A stretch of 64,000 nucleotides of DNA, taken from the NCBI RefSeq assembly GCF_021266465.1, contig NZ_CP089848.1, forward strand, positions 3,038,001 through 3,102,000. Reading direction: 5' to 3'. Positions 44,922 to 53,994 of the stretch are shown here, in pieces; within the stretch, counting starts at the first letter, position 1, and each line of letters starts with the position of its first letter. The notes under the pieces are model-generated. The model was not told where the DNA came from. It saw nothing but the letters and a program-made list of their open reading frames with translations, and ran no database searches. Source of the stretch: Paralcaligenes sp. KSB-10. GTDB lineage: Bacteria; Pseudomonadota; Gammaproteobacteria; Burkholderiales; Burkholderiaceae_B. The translations under genes and the position numbers were made by a program.

Positions 44922-45956
44922 TTAGTCGGGTGTATCCGCCCCTTCGGCGGCGGCATTGAAAGAAAAACTCTGCTCCTGGCCGGTCGCAGGATTAGCCCGA
45001 TCGCGAGAAGCCAGGGCCTGCTCGACAGCGCTGAGCACCGTTTCGGCCGATGGCGCATTGCCGCGCTCGCCCAGGCTGGCTGTGTACGCGGGCCCTTCAA
45101 GCGGGGTACGCACCGGTGTGGAGGCTTTATAAATGCCTATGGTGGGCCTGCCCAGGCCCGCCGACAAATGCGTCAGGCCGCTGTCAAGCCCCACCATCAC
45201 GCGCGCGCAGGCCAGCACGTGCGCAATCTGGTTGAGATCCATGCGCGGCAGCACTTCGCCTTGATTCCTGCCCGCCACCAGCGCTTGCGCCCTGGCAATC
45301 TCGGCCGGATTGCCAGCCAGCAATTTAAGCGCCAGGCCATGCTCCTGCAAACGCTCAAACACTTTGTGCCAGTCGGCTACCGGCCAAAGCTTGTCGTCGC
45401 GGCTGGCCGACGGCATGATCACTGCATAGGGCTGGATCTCGGCCCCATCGGTAATCGCACCCAGGCCAAAATCGGGTTCGCCGCTATAGGTATAGCCGAA
45501 GGCGGCGGCGGCCAGTTCGCGCTGCCGGGTGACGGCCGGCTGCCAGAAGTTGACCGTATGCTTGACGTTGTAAAAAAAGGAAGCCAGTGGTTCGCGTGCA
45601 GATTGCCGGTCGAGGCCATGCCGCACCCCGTGGGTCTGGCGCACCAGCCACACCGATTTCATCAGGGCCTGCATGTCCAGCACCACGTCGTACTGGCGCG
45701 ATTGCAGGTTTTGGCGCAGCGCGGCGCGCTCGGCGCGTGTATCGGCGGCCCACCAGTGCTTGCGCCAGCGGCGGTGCGCCACCGTGATGACCTCATTGAC
45801 CGCCGGATGCCAGGCGGGAATCTCGGCAAAATTCTCTTCGACGATCCAGTCGATCTGCGCATGCGGCACATGCCGGGCAATATCGGATATGGCCGGCAGC
45901 ATGTGTACCAGATCGCCCAGCGAGGACGTGCGCACAATGAGAATCTTTTTCGTCAT
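44922..45956 (-). CDS. waaC: Lipopolysaccharide heptosyltransferase I
   Basis: Adds the first heptose to KDO of the LPS inner core. It has 344 residues from the ATG at 45956. The GT-B glycosyltransferase family 9 features are KKILIVRTSSLGDLVHMLPA at the start, with the catalytic Asp, and C-terminal VMVGLDSGLTHLSAGLGRPT, which binds ADP-heptose. It lies 237 nt upstream of waaA on the same strand, so the two probably form one LPS core cluster. Confidence 0.95.
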   Translation of the reverse strand: MTKKILIVRTSSLGDLVHMLPAISDIARHVPHAQIDWIVEENFAEIPAWHPAVNEVITVAHRRWRKHWWAADTRAERAALRQNLQSRQYDVVLDMQALMKSVWLVRQTHGVRHGLDRQSAREPLASFFYNVKHTVNFWQPAVTRQRELAAAAFGYTYSGEPDFGLGAITDGAEIQPYAVIMPSASRDDKLWPVADWHKVFERLQEHGLALKLLAGNPAEIARAQALVAGRNQGEVLPRMDLNQIAHVLACARVMVGLDSGLTHLSAGLGRPTIGIYKASTPVRTPLEGPAYTASLGERGNAPSAETVLSAVEQALASRDRANPATGQEQSFSFNAAAEGADTPD

Positions 45957-46036
45957 GGCGCGATTATAAAGTAGGGGCGGGTCTTGTGAACTGACCCCAT
46001 GCATCCAGATACCCGATTTGGAGGGCTAATTCAGCA

Positions 46037-46969
46037 TTAAATGAACACAACCTTGGATACATCCGGTTCGCGCTGGGTGGAAATGAAGCTCAAGAACGAC
46101 AAGCTGTCCGTATCCAGCACAGCCACCCTATCATCATCCTGGGAAATGAAGGCAATGGGCCGGGTGGGATGGAAGGAAACAGCAATCGCGCGAGCTTCCA
46201 GCCTGACATAGCCGATTTCGCGCAGATCCGACTGCCCCACGATCGAGAGGCTCCGATCGCCGTAGTTGGAGATGAACAAACGCCCATCCCGAAACAGATT
46301 GATGCGCGTTGGATCTTCGCGCGATGCCGCCGTGTACTTGACCCGCATGGTTCGCGTGTCGATAGCGGCAAGCGTCCCGCTCCATCGGTTCGTTACGTAC
46401 AGTGTGCCTTCATCCTCGCTCAGGCAATATCCCTCGGGCTTTTGACCTGGGGCGCACAACACCGCAGACGCCAAAGGATCCCAGGGAAACACCTTGGCAA
46501 CGGTATGCGACAGCAGGTTCATGCAATAAGCGGTGCGGCCATCGCGCGCCAAAGCGAACAAATGGCTTTTGATCCCTGCCGACGAGGTGGCGCGCTTGGG
46601 GCCCACGTCGGACAAAGGCTCGTCCAGCACCAGCAAAACCGCCTTGTCTTCGCTTAAGACATAAAGACGGTCTTGCTCATCCATTTGCATGCCATGCAGG
46701 CGGTTGTAGGGGGATAGATCTATCGTGCGCATCAACGCCCCACTGGCGATATCCACCTGAAACAAGACATGCCCGCCCTCGCCGGTATGCCCGGAAGTTT
46801 CCACGCCATAATGCCCTATCCAGGCCACCTTGTTGTGACTGTCGGTCACGAACTCATGGGGGTAAAGGCCAAGCTCCAGCGAGCGAAAGCGCTCACCCGT
46901 GTGTATGTCGTACCAACTTATGCAATGGCTGCATTTTTCGACCAATAGCAGTGTTTCGCGGCCTGTCAT
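46037..46969 (-). CDS. YncE/YVTN-type beta-propeller protein
   Basis: A 310-residue repeat protein with recurring strands of the surface-layer/YVTN propeller kind: GYCLSEDEGTLYVTNRWSG, AIDTRTMRVKY, RINLFRDGRLFISNYGDRS. No signal peptide was seen. It starts 4 bases inside the SMP-30 gene (ATGA overlap), so the two are coupled and likely cooperate, perhaps as a second lactonase or a binding propeller. It is the last gene of the sulfatase unit. Confidence 0.8.
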   Translation of the reverse strand: MTGRETLLLVEKCSHCISWYDIHTGERFRSLELGLYPHEFVTDSHNKVAWIGHYGVETSGHTGEGGHVLFQVDIASGALMRTIDLSPYNRLHGMQMDEQDRLYVLSEDKAVLLVLDEPLSDVGPKRATSSAGIKSHLFALARDGRTAYCMNLLSHTVAKVFPWDPLASAVLCAPGQKPEGYCLSEDEGTLYVTNRWSGTLAAIDTRTMRVKYTAASREDPTRINLFRDGRLFISNYGDRSLSIVGQSDLREIGYVRLEARAIAVSFHPTRPIAFISQDDDRVAVLDTDSLSFLSFISTQREPDVSKVVFI

Positions 46970-47895
46970 TTTTGCAATCCTTTGGCATTGAGGTGAATTC
47001 TGTACAGCGAGGTCGTGGCACAGATAAAAAGTGAATCGCCCCCCAGGCCGCCAAACGTCAGGTTCCCAACCTTTTCAGGCACCGGAATTTCCGCCAGGCG
47101 TCTGCCGTCGGAATGATAAATTTGCACTCCCGACGCACTGCTGGTGTATATCCAACCTCGCTCATCAAGCCTGAAACCATCAGGTAGACCGGGATTTACT
47201 TCCGCAAATGTCTTCGGATCGGACAAGGTGCCGCCCGCTCCCACCTTGAACGATATGATGTGATGGCGCCCCTGGCCCTCGGGACGCAGTGCCGCCGAGG
47301 TATCCGATACATACAGGACGCTCTCGTCGGGAGAAAACGCCAAGCCATTGGGCTCATCGAGGTAATCGGTCGCAATATCCAGCGCCGAAGTCCGGGGATC
47401 GAAGCGGAACACATAGTTGTGACGTAGTTCGGAAGGAGCCTTGTGGCCCTCCCGATCTGACAAGATGCCATAGGGAGGGTCGCTGAACCAGATCGTGCCG
47501 TCGCTCTTGACCACAATATCGTTGGGTGAATTCAAGCGTCGCCCCTGATACCTGTCAACCACGACCTCATCTTCCGTCCTGGCCAGACCGTCTATCATCC
47601 GCGTCCTGATAATGGCGCGCCGACCGTGCGAACAATGCAGAATGCTGCCGTCCAGATCGCGATAATGGCCATTGGTGAAATCCACCCCCTCACGCCAGAC
47701 TGAAAACCCCTCGTCCTCGCCTTCGCGCCAGCACAGTATCCGGTTGTTGGGGATATCACTCCACAACAACGAACGGGCCTCATGGATCCAGACCGGCCCT
47801 TCGCTCCAGGCCGCACCTGTCGCCACCTGCTTCAGACGAGAATCCGGCCGGAACACCCCACGCGCGGCGTCATCGAAAATTATTGCAGCACTCAT
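46966..47895 (-). CDS. SMP-30/gluconolactonase family protein
   Basis: Six-bladed propeller hydrolase of about 309 residues. Metal-site segments are ATGAAWSEGPVWI (Glu), SPNDIVVKSDGTIWFSDPPY (Asn-Asp), and DEPNGLAFSPDE with VLYVSDT. It would open a sugar lactone to the aldonate. The ATG at 47895 gives the usual family N-terminus and has AGGTGGAAGAG upstream. An ATG at 47973 overlaps the cytochrome gene stop (ATGA) and is a possible coupled start adding 26 residues. Confidence 0.9.
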   Translation of the reverse strand: MSAAIIFDDAARGVFRPDSRLKQVATGAAWSEGPVWIHEARSLLWSDIPNNRILCWREGEDEGFSVWREGVDFTNGHYRDLDGSILHCSHGRRAIIRTRMIDGLARTEDEVVVDRYQGRRLNSPNDIVVKSDGTIWFSDPPYGILSDREGHKAPSELRHNYVFRFDPRTSALDIATDYLDEPNGLAFSPDESVLYVSDTSAALRPEGQGRHHIISFKVGAGGTLSDPKTFAEVNPGLPDGFRLDERGWIYTSSASGVQIYHSDGRRLAEIPVPEKVGNLTFGGLGGDSLFICATTSLYRIHLNAKGLQK

Positions 47896-47969
47896 CTCTT
47901 CCACCTGTTCGCCCCCACATCCAGGAACGGATATACCGCCCGATCCACACACGACACCTGAAATTGTCT

Positions 47970-48791
47970 TCATACATGTTTCCGGCCTTTGAGCTTTGCA
48001 CCGCTGAACCCCCATAAAGGCCGGTGACGCATTTGCGCCGCCCATTCGCACTTCGAAAACCGCCGTACACCTGGGCCGACTGGCGCTCGCCGATTGCCCG
48101 GCAAACTCGGATCCGGCCCCCAAATGGCCTGATAGGTATCGATGCACCGCCCTTGATATTGCCAATACACCAGCGTCGCGCCGTACACGCTCCACCATAG
48201 GAGCAAGGCAATGAACATCCAACGCGGCGCATCCGCCACAAACAGACCCAGCACAATGACAACCACGGCGCCGGCAATCAGCAGCCATCCCAGGAATTTA
48301 TGCAAGCGCTCAAATACAAGCCTGCGCCGGGTCATCAAGTAATGATCGCCCAGCTCCATCCTCCGCCCGAAGGGAATGGAGCCATCGGCAGGCCCTCCCT
48401 TGGATCCACGCAACACGCCCGACAGCGCCTGTGCTGCCGCCACGGCCAGCAGCGACCAGCCGAACCAGGCATGCACATCCGCCAGCACACGGCCGGAACC
48501 CATATTGCCCCACGCCAGCGCGACGGCCAGACAGGCGGCGAACAAGCCGGCCGTCTGCAGCACCAGATGCGCATGCCACCACCACTTGTTATCCAGTTTC
48601 CTGGGCCAGTCCTGATTGGGCAATACTTTCAGATAACGGGCAATCAATCCGCCGATGGGTATGAGGAACCCCCAACTCAGCACCATCAGCCGCCCATGCC
48701 AGGCAGCCCAACCGGCCAGGTGATGTTCCGTGGCCCCCGATACCGGGGCCCACAGCCAGTTCCAGCAGTCCATCCAAAGCCCAGCATTCAT
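47970..48791 (-). CDS. Cytochrome b561-like membrane protein
   Basis: A 273-residue membrane protein with about five hydrophobic helices and regularly placed histidines that could ligate two hemes (AWHGRLMVL, WWWHAHLVL, DVHAWFGWSL, RLHKFLGWLL). The spacing fits the cytochrome b561 / ferric-reductase-like fold. It may pass electrons from a periplasmic oxidation to quinone. Genes for propeller lactonases follow directly and a sulfatase precedes the LysR, so a membrane-linked oxidation step of the pathway is possible. Confidence 0.8.
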   Translation of the reverse strand: MNAGLWMDCWNWLWAPVSGATEHHLAGWAAWHGRLMVLSWGFLIPIGGLIARYLKVLPNQDWPRKLDNKWWWHAHLVLQTAGLFAACLAVALAWGNMGSGRVLADVHAWFGWSLLAVAAAQALSGVLRGSKGGPADGSIPFGRRMELGDHYLMTRRRLVFERLHKFLGWLLIAGAVVVIVLGLFVADAPRWMFIALLLWWSVYGATLVYWQYQGRCIDTYQAIWGPDPSLPGNRRAPVGPGVRRFSKCEWAAQMRHRPLWGFSGAKLKGRKHV

Positions 48792-48825
48792 AGCGTTGTA
48801 TCACGCAGCCTCGATCTGTTCGAGT

Positions 48826-49770
48826 TCACGCGATCTCCGATTTAAGATCCGACAAGAACCGTTTCAGCGATTGGATTTTTTCCGTATTGCGGCGTATCAG
48901 AATTTGCAGCCTGGGTAATTCCAAACCTTCCAGCAAGGCTATTTTCACGATGGGGGTATCTGCCGGCAACAGCGGGATGACCGACTCCCGGCTTATCGAG
49001 CAAAGCTGCACATGGGCATTTATAAAGGCGTGAATCACAGCGGGCGACGGCGATTCGATTCGCGGTTCGATAGGAATCAGCCCCCGGCTCACGAATTGAG
49101 CGTCGAATACATTCCGCAACAAGGTGCCTTGCGTAGGCAAAACCCATTGCAACGACCGGCTGTCAGCCAGGGAAATTTTCTTTCCGGCCCTGGAACGCGT
49201 TTGGAAGTGCGGGTTGTCCCGATGCGCAATGACACAGAGGCGATCATCCTTTTCCCACAGTTCCTGGGCGTAGACTTCCCGCCTCATCTCATCGCCAAGT
49301 ATGAAGCCGCCAATCGCGCAATCGATCTCGCCTTCTTTGAGCAGATGCAACAATTGCCGGCTGGTGGCGTCCAGCAAGGATACCGAAAGGCTGGGCTCCC
49401 GATCGCACATCCGGGACAAGGCCTTGGGCAAAATCTGCGTCACGACTTGCGAGATCGCGCCAATCCGCAGCAACTGCTTGGCTTGGGGATGAGGGCCGCG
49501 GGGTTCGAATTCGCTGTAGCCAAGCTCTTCCAGCACGATGCCCACCTTGTCCATCAGGTGAATGCCGGCCGCCGTTGGGGTGACGCCCCGGTGCTCACGC
49601 GTGAACAAAGGACAGCCGACAGCCTCTTCCATTTCCCGGATCATGCGGCTGGCCGCCGGCTGGGAGATATCCAGATGGGCAGCCGCCCCTTGAATCGTAC
49701 CGGTGTCGCGCAGCACCGCCAGTAGCCGCAGGTGCTTGATTCTAAGGGCGTCAAAATACAAGGTTTTCAA
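48826..49770 (-). CDS. LysR-family transcriptional regulator
   Basis: A 314-residue LysR protein. The helix-turn-helix region is TIQGAAAHLDISQPAASRMI followed by REMEEAVGCPLFTREHRGV. The effector domain starts near residue 95 (LRIGAISQVVTQILPKAL). It reads from a TTG at 49770. It sits in the middle of a same-strand unit, 29 nt after the sulfatase and 34 nt before the cytochrome gene, rather than divergent as LysR genes usually are. Confidence 0.93.
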   Translation of the reverse strand: MKTLYFDALRIKHLRLLAVLRDTGTIQGAAAHLDISQPAASRMIREMEEAVGCPLFTREHRGVTPTAAGIHLMDKVGIVLEELGYSEFEPRGPHPQAKQLLRIGAISQVVTQILPKALSRMCDREPSLSVSLLDATSRQLLHLLKEGEIDCAIGGFILGDEMRREVYAQELWEKDDRLCVIAHRDNPHFQTRSRAGKKISLADSRSLQWVLPTQGTLLRNVFDAQFVSRGLIPIEPRIESPSPAVIHAFINAHVQLCSISRESVIPLLPADTPIVKIALLEGLELPRLQILIRRNTEKIQSLKRFLSDLKSEIA

Positions 49771-49799
49771 GATATGGACCGTTATCTAAAAAATGGCGG

Positions 49800-51248
49800 C
49801 TAATGTCCGATGAGCCTGACCGGTTCGCCGGGAATGGGCGTATAGCTGCTCCCGCCGCGCCTGACGATGGCGTCCGCGCCGCCGTGCTGCGCAATCAGCC
49901 GCCCCTGGTCGACCTTGGCCTGAGCGTCGGTTTGCCCAGGATCGCAAATACCCGCCAGTGTCTCCGCGAATGCCGTCAATTCCGATTCATGCCGTCCGCC
50001 TAAAGCCAGATCCTGGAACTCTTCGGGGTCGTGCTTCAGATCGAATAGTTCAGGGCGATACCCGGTATAGCAAATATATTTTTTGTCGCCCTTGCGCAGC
50101 ATATACGCCGCACTGACCGATCCCGCCGCATGGTATTCACTGAATACCGCGCGCTGGCCGTCGTACGGCTTGGCCGCGATCTCGAACAAGGACCGGCCGG
50201 GCAGCTCGGCGCCTTCCAAATCCTGCCCAACCGCATCCAGTATCGTTGGATAACAGTCGACCAGCGATACCGGAGTGTCGACCACGGCCTGCTGCGCCAC
50301 CCTGGGGCCCGACATGATCAACGGCACAGACACAGACTCCTCGTACATGGTGGATTTACCCCATAAACCGCGAGCCCCCATGTTGTCGCCATGATCGGAC
50401 AGGAACAGCACAACGGTATCGTCTGCCAGTCCGTTGATTTCGAGCGCCCGCAATATCGAACCCACGTTATTGTCCATGAACGAGCAAAGGCCGTAATACG
50501 ATGCAATGGCAACCCTTCTTTGCTGATCGTTCTCGAAATACGAATCGAAACGATAGCAATCGTCCCATTGTTGAACCCAGGGATGCAAGCCGCCAGCTGT
50601 CTTTTTAGGCAGAGGGATATCGCTGGGGTTGTAAAGCGCGTAATACTCCGGAGGGGCAATCAACGGCGAATGCGGGGCAATGAACGAGGAAAACAGCACC
50701 CAGGGCTTGTCGCGCTGCGTGGCGCCGTGCTTCGCCAGCCACTGCACAGTTCGAGCGGTAATATCGCGGTCATAGTCGATGTATGTGCTTGCGCCCGGGC
50801 CTATGCATTGCGCCAGGTCTTTCGACTGGTGCCGCACAGGCGGCGGATTGCGTATCAGGCCATACAAATCGCCCACGCCGGCCTCGATATGCATGGGAAT
50901 GATTTGCTCGCTAAAGCCCGCATCGATGTCCGCATTGGCATAATGCAGCTTGCCGATCGAAATCACCTCGTGGCCGGTGTCGCGCAAGTGCCGCGCCCAG
51001 CTGCGCATACGGCCGTCGTAGGCAATGGCGTTGTCCCAACATTTGTTCTGGTGCACATACCGCCCCGTGGCCAGCGCTGCTCGCGCCGGAACGCAAATTG
51101 GCGAGTTGGTATAGGCATTGCGAAAGACAGTGCCCTTGGCGGCCAGCTTGTCCAGATTAGGAGTCTTGACCATGGGATGGCCGTTGAACCCGAGCATTTT
51201 TTTGTTGTGCTCGTCGTTCATGATGATAATCAGATTAGGAGTTTTCAC
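49800..51248 (-). CDS. Sulfatase (choline-sulfatase-like)
   Basis: Type I sulfatase of 482 residues. The maturation motif C52-V-P-A-R56 is converted to formylglycine. It is flanked by KTPNLDKLAAKGTVFRNAYT and followed by ALATGRYVH. Further metal-site elements are NDEH at the N-terminus and LFLSDHGDNMGARGLWGKST near residue 285. No signal peptide is apparent, so it is probably cytoplasmic, as for choline sulfatase. The start is GTG at 51248. It lies 24 nt after a Bug receptor gene, so a sulfated organic compound may be imported and desulfated here. Confidence 0.92.
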   Translation of the reverse strand: MKTPNLIIIMNDEHNKKMLGFNGHPMVKTPNLDKLAAKGTVFRNAYTNSPICVPARAALATGRYVHQNKCWDNAIAYDGRMRSWARHLRDTGHEVISIGKLHYANADIDAGFSEQIIPMHIEAGVGDLYGLIRNPPPVRHQSKDLAQCIGPGASTYIDYDRDITARTVQWLAKHGATQRDKPWVLFSSFIAPHSPLIAPPEYYALYNPSDIPLPKKTAGGLHPWVQQWDDCYRFDSYFENDQQRRVAIASYYGLCSFMDNNVGSILRALEINGLADDTVVLFLSDHGDNMGARGLWGKSTMYEESVSVPLIMSGPRVAQQAVVDTPVSLVDCYPTILDAVGQDLEGAELPGRSLFEIAAKPYDGQRAVFSEYHAAGSVSAAYMLRKGDKKYICYTGYRPELFDLKHDPEEFQDLALGGRHESELTAFAETLAGICDPGQTDAQAKVDQGRLIAQHGGADAIVRRGGSSYTPIPGEPVRLIGH

Positions 51249-51272
51249 GGCTTTGCTCTTGGACTGTCAAAG

Positions 51273-52253
51273 TCAAAATGTAATATTGTTTTCGTGAACC
51301 ACACGCGCCCAACGCTGGGTTTCTTCTTGCACGAACCGGGTGTATTCCTCGGCGCTGCGCAGATCGACATGAGCGCCCAAGCCAACGAATTTCCCTTGAA
51401 CCTGAGGATTCTCCAACGCTTTGTGCAAGGCATCGGTCAAGATCTTGCGCAAGGGATCGGGCAGGCCTTTGGGCGCAAACAAGCCATGCCAGTTATCCAC
51501 CAGAAGGCCAGGCGCCCCGAACTCCTTGGAAGTGGGAACTTCCGGCAAGGATTTCAGCCGGGTCTCGGAGGTGATGAACACAGGAACCACTTTTTTGGAA
51601 TGGATCAAGGGCATGGCCGCGGATACGCCTGCGAAGGTCATTTGTGTTTCACCGCTGGCCACCGCCAATACCGCCGCCCCGCCGCTCTTGTAAGGAACAT
51701 GCAGAAGGTCCAAGCCCAATTCCTTCTGCAGCAAAATACCGGCCAAATGCTGCGGACCTCCGATGCCGGGCGAGGAAAAAACCATGCCTTGAGGCTGTTT
51801 GGCCGCCAAGGCCTTCAGGTCGCTCAAGCTGCGCACATGAGTACCCGGCCCGGTAACGAGCACCAAAGGCACTGAAGCAACGGCGCCGACAGTCGTGAAA
51901 TCCTGCGATCGATAACGAACCGTCCGGGACAAAGGCGACAGGGCAATATTGGAGACGGTGCCCATCAACAAGGTGTAGCCGTCAGGGTGGGCGGATGCCA
52001 CGTAGCCCGCACCAATCGCTCCGGTCGCGCCTGGCTTGTTTTCGACAATAATCGACTGTTTTAGCGCCTGGCCCATGTCGGTGGCCACGATCCGAGCCAA
52101 TACATCGGGAGAGCTGCCCGCCTCGGATCCCACGACAATCGTGATGGGCCGCGACGGAAACCCACCCGCCGCCTCGGCCCCGGTCGAGGCGGCCGCCAGC
52201 AAACCGATAAACACCGCGTTCAATACCACTTTTCCACTCATATGACTCACCAT
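51273..52253 (-). CDS. Bug/TctC-family periplasmic substrate-binding protein
   Basis: Bug receptor of about 326 residues. The ATG at 52253 follows AGGAGATCA. The signal peptide is MVSHMSGKVVLNAVFIGLL, cleaved near GAEAAG. Landmarks are ITIVVGSEAGSSPDVLARI, SIIVENKPGATGAIGAGYV and HPDGYTLLMG. It heads the unit with a sulfatase, a LysR, a b561-like cytochrome and two propellers. Its ligand is probably the compound handled by that unit. Confidence 0.92.
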   Translation of the reverse strand: MVSHMSGKVVLNAVFIGLLAAASTGAEAAGGFPSRPITIVVGSEAGSSPDVLARIVATDMGQALKQSIIVENKPGATGAIGAGYVASAHPDGYTLLMGTVSNIALSPLSRTVRYRSQDFTTVGAVASVPLVLVTGPGTHVRSLSDLKALAAKQPQGMVFSSPGIGGPQHLAGILLQKELGLDLLHVPYKSGGAAVLAVASGETQMTFAGVSAAMPLIHSKKVVPVFITSETRLKSLPEVPTSKEFGAPGLLVDNWHGLFAPKGLPDPLRKILTDALHKALENPQVQGKFVGLGAHVDLRSAEEYTRFVQEETQRWARVVHENNITF

Positions 52254-52578
52254 TGATCTCCTGTCCTGTTTTATGGGGCGCTTTGCCGTCGGCCTGCAGT
52301 TTCCTCGTTTCGCGCATCGTGCCTTACTCAGAAAAACACTATGCATGCCAACTTTGCATACCTTGAAATTTTTGAAAACCCTTTATTCAATGGGCTTTTT
52401 TTACAGAATATCACCTGGAGATCGGTTTCTAAATTAAGTTTTCACGATACATATATCCACTTTTAGGATAGCAATCCCACTGCGCCTTTTTGCCCTGGAT
52501 ATTCTGGTCTCGTCGCGAAAATCAAACGGAGCGGCCGCACGACCGCCCTTGCGAACGATGGAAGAAGAAGGATTCGCC
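52254..52578. other. Divergent intergenic region
   Basis: Upstream part of a 500-bp spacer between the divergent Bug and enolase-superfamily genes. AT-rich around 52370-52470, which probably includes the Bug promoter. No gene was seen. The downstream part of the spacer carries the shared regulatory module. Confidence 0.45.
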
Positions 52579-52657
52579 AGGTATCACTTGAGGTTATCTC
52601 CATATCGCACTAATTCATTATTAAGCTATCGCATGTTTCGCCATACTGGTAGCCCTG
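52579..52657 (+). promoter_or_regulatory. Shared promoter module, copy 1 (LysR regulon)
   Basis: About 79 bp almost the same, without gaps, as 54928-55006, with roughly 13 differences by eye. Conserved blocks are AGGTATCACTTG, GGTTATC, ATTATTAAGCTATC and GCCATACT. Repeats of TATC(A/G/T)C recur at intervals compatible with a LysR-type site. It ends about 100 nt before the enolase-superfamily gene and probably drives it under control of the LysR encoded at 53995-54936. Confidence 0.75.
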
Positions 52658-52757
52658 ATTGACCCGCAACGCCATTCCGATTCATGCCGCACGGGGTAAA
52701 TCGCCCACGCCACACACTGCTCGACACATTCACGAGCGGCCCCTAATGGAGAATCAA

Positions 52758-53930
52758 GTGAAAGTAGTCAATATCCGAGCGCGCGTTTTCGAATGGAAAG
52801 GAAAGACAGTCCCCCCCCAACCTCATTTCTGCACCAACGCCATGAGCCTGCTGTGGGATCGCGGCGACTCAATGGGCACCTTCCGCTTCCATGGCTGGAC
52901 CGTAGTGGAAATCGAAACTGATGACGGGCATGTGGGCATAGGCAATGTCGCGCTGGCGCCTCGCATCGCCAAGCAGATCATCGATCAGTATCTCAGTCCA
53001 CTCGTCATCGGCCAGGACCCCTTCGACTATGAATACCTATGGCAGCGCATGTACCGCTCCACACTAGCCTGGGGGCGCAAAGGCGTAGCCATGGCCGCCA
53101 TTTCGGCAATCGATATCGCCTTGTGGGACTTGATGGGCAAGGCCACTGGCCGACCGGTCTTCAAGCTTCTGGGCGGGCGCACCAAAGAAAAAATTCCTTG
53201 CTACGCCTCCAAGCTCTATCGCAGAGACCTGAGTGAAATGCAAGGTGAAGCCCAGTCTTACCTGGACCAAGGCTTCAGCGCCATGAAGATGCGCTTCGGC
53301 TACGGCCCCAAGGACGGGCCCGCCGGCGCACGCAAGAATATCGAAAGCGTCGAAGCCGTGCGCGAAGTCATAGGCTACGACGTAGACCTGATGCTCGAAT
53401 GCTATATGGGCTGGAACCTGGAATATGCCAAGCGCATCTTGCCGAAACTCGAACGCTTCGAACCCCGCTGGCTAGAGGAACCCGTGATCGCCGACGATAT
53501 CGACGGCTACGCCGAACTCAACCATCTGACCAGTATTCCGATCTCGGGGGGCGAACACGAATTTACCAGCCATGGGTTCCGCCAGCTGCTCGACAAGCGT
53601 GCCGTTTCGGTCATCCAGTACGACACCAATCGAGTGGGCGGCATTACTGCGGCCCACAAGATCAACGCCCTGGCCGAGGTCTATGGCGTTCCTGTCATTC
53701 CGCATGCGGGGCAAATGCACAATTATCATCTCACCATGTCGACCCTGGCCTCGCCCATGTCGGAATTCTTCCCCGTGCACGATGTCGAAATAGGCAACGA
53801 ATTGTTCTACTACATCTTCGACGGAGACCCCGCTCCGCAAAACGGCTATCTGGATCTCGACGACAACCTGCCCGGACTGGGCCTGACCCTGTCCGATAAA
53901 TACCTGGACCAATTCAATATCATCGAATAA
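52758..53930 (+). CDS. Enolase-superfamily dehydratase (rhamnonate dehydratase-like)
   Basis: Mandelate racemase/muconate lactonising enzyme-type sugar-acid dehydratase of 390 residues. It is closest in motif layout to L-rhamnonate dehydratase: [17 protein letters not shown], a Lys-bearing [16 protein letters not shown], metal ligands in [17 protein letters not shown] and [12 protein letters not shown], and the late His in [12 protein letters not shown]. It would dehydrate an aldonate to a 2-keto-3-deoxy acid using Mg. GTG at 52758 is favoured over the ATG at 52746 because GGAGA stands 5-6 nt before the GTG. The exact sugar acid is uncertain. Confidence 0.88.
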   Translation: MKVVNIRARVFEWKGKTVPPQPHFCTNAMSLLWDRGDSMGTFRFHGWTVVEIETDDGHVGIGNVALAPRIAKQIIDQYLSPLVIGQDPFDYEYLWQRMYRSTLAWGRKGVAMAAISAIDIALWDLMGKATGRPVFKLLGGRTKEKIPCYASKLYRRDLSEMQGEAQSYLDQGFSAMKMRFGYGPKDGPAGARKNIESVEAVREVIGYDVDLMLECYMGWNLEYAKRILPKLERFEPRWLEEPVIADDIDGYAELNHLTSIPISGGEHEFTSHGFRQLLDKRAVSVIQYDTNRVGGITAAHKINALAEVYGVPVIPHAGQMHNYHLTMSTLASPMSEFFPVHDVEIGNELFYYIFDGDPAPQNGYLDLDDNLPGLGLTLSDKYLDQFNIIE

Positions 53931-53935
53931 GCCGC

Positions 53936-53970
53936 GCGGGGCGGCCTCGTTTCTACCGAGGCCGCCCCGC
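53936..53970. terminator. Strong hairpin between convergent genes
   Basis: Perfect 14-bp stem GCGGGGCGGCCTCG / CGAGGCCGCCCCGC with a 7-nt loop, centred between the 3' ends of the dehydratase and the convergent LysR gene. Probably a shared bidirectional terminator, though T-runs are short. Confidence 0.65.
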
Positions 53971-53994
53971 CGTCATTGTTCGAGACACAAAAAA

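Noticed and set aside
52746-52757. ATG start 12 bases upstream for the enolase-superfamily gene
   Set aside because: No ribosome-binding site precedes it, whereas GGAGA stands correctly before the GTG at 52758. The ATG remains possible.
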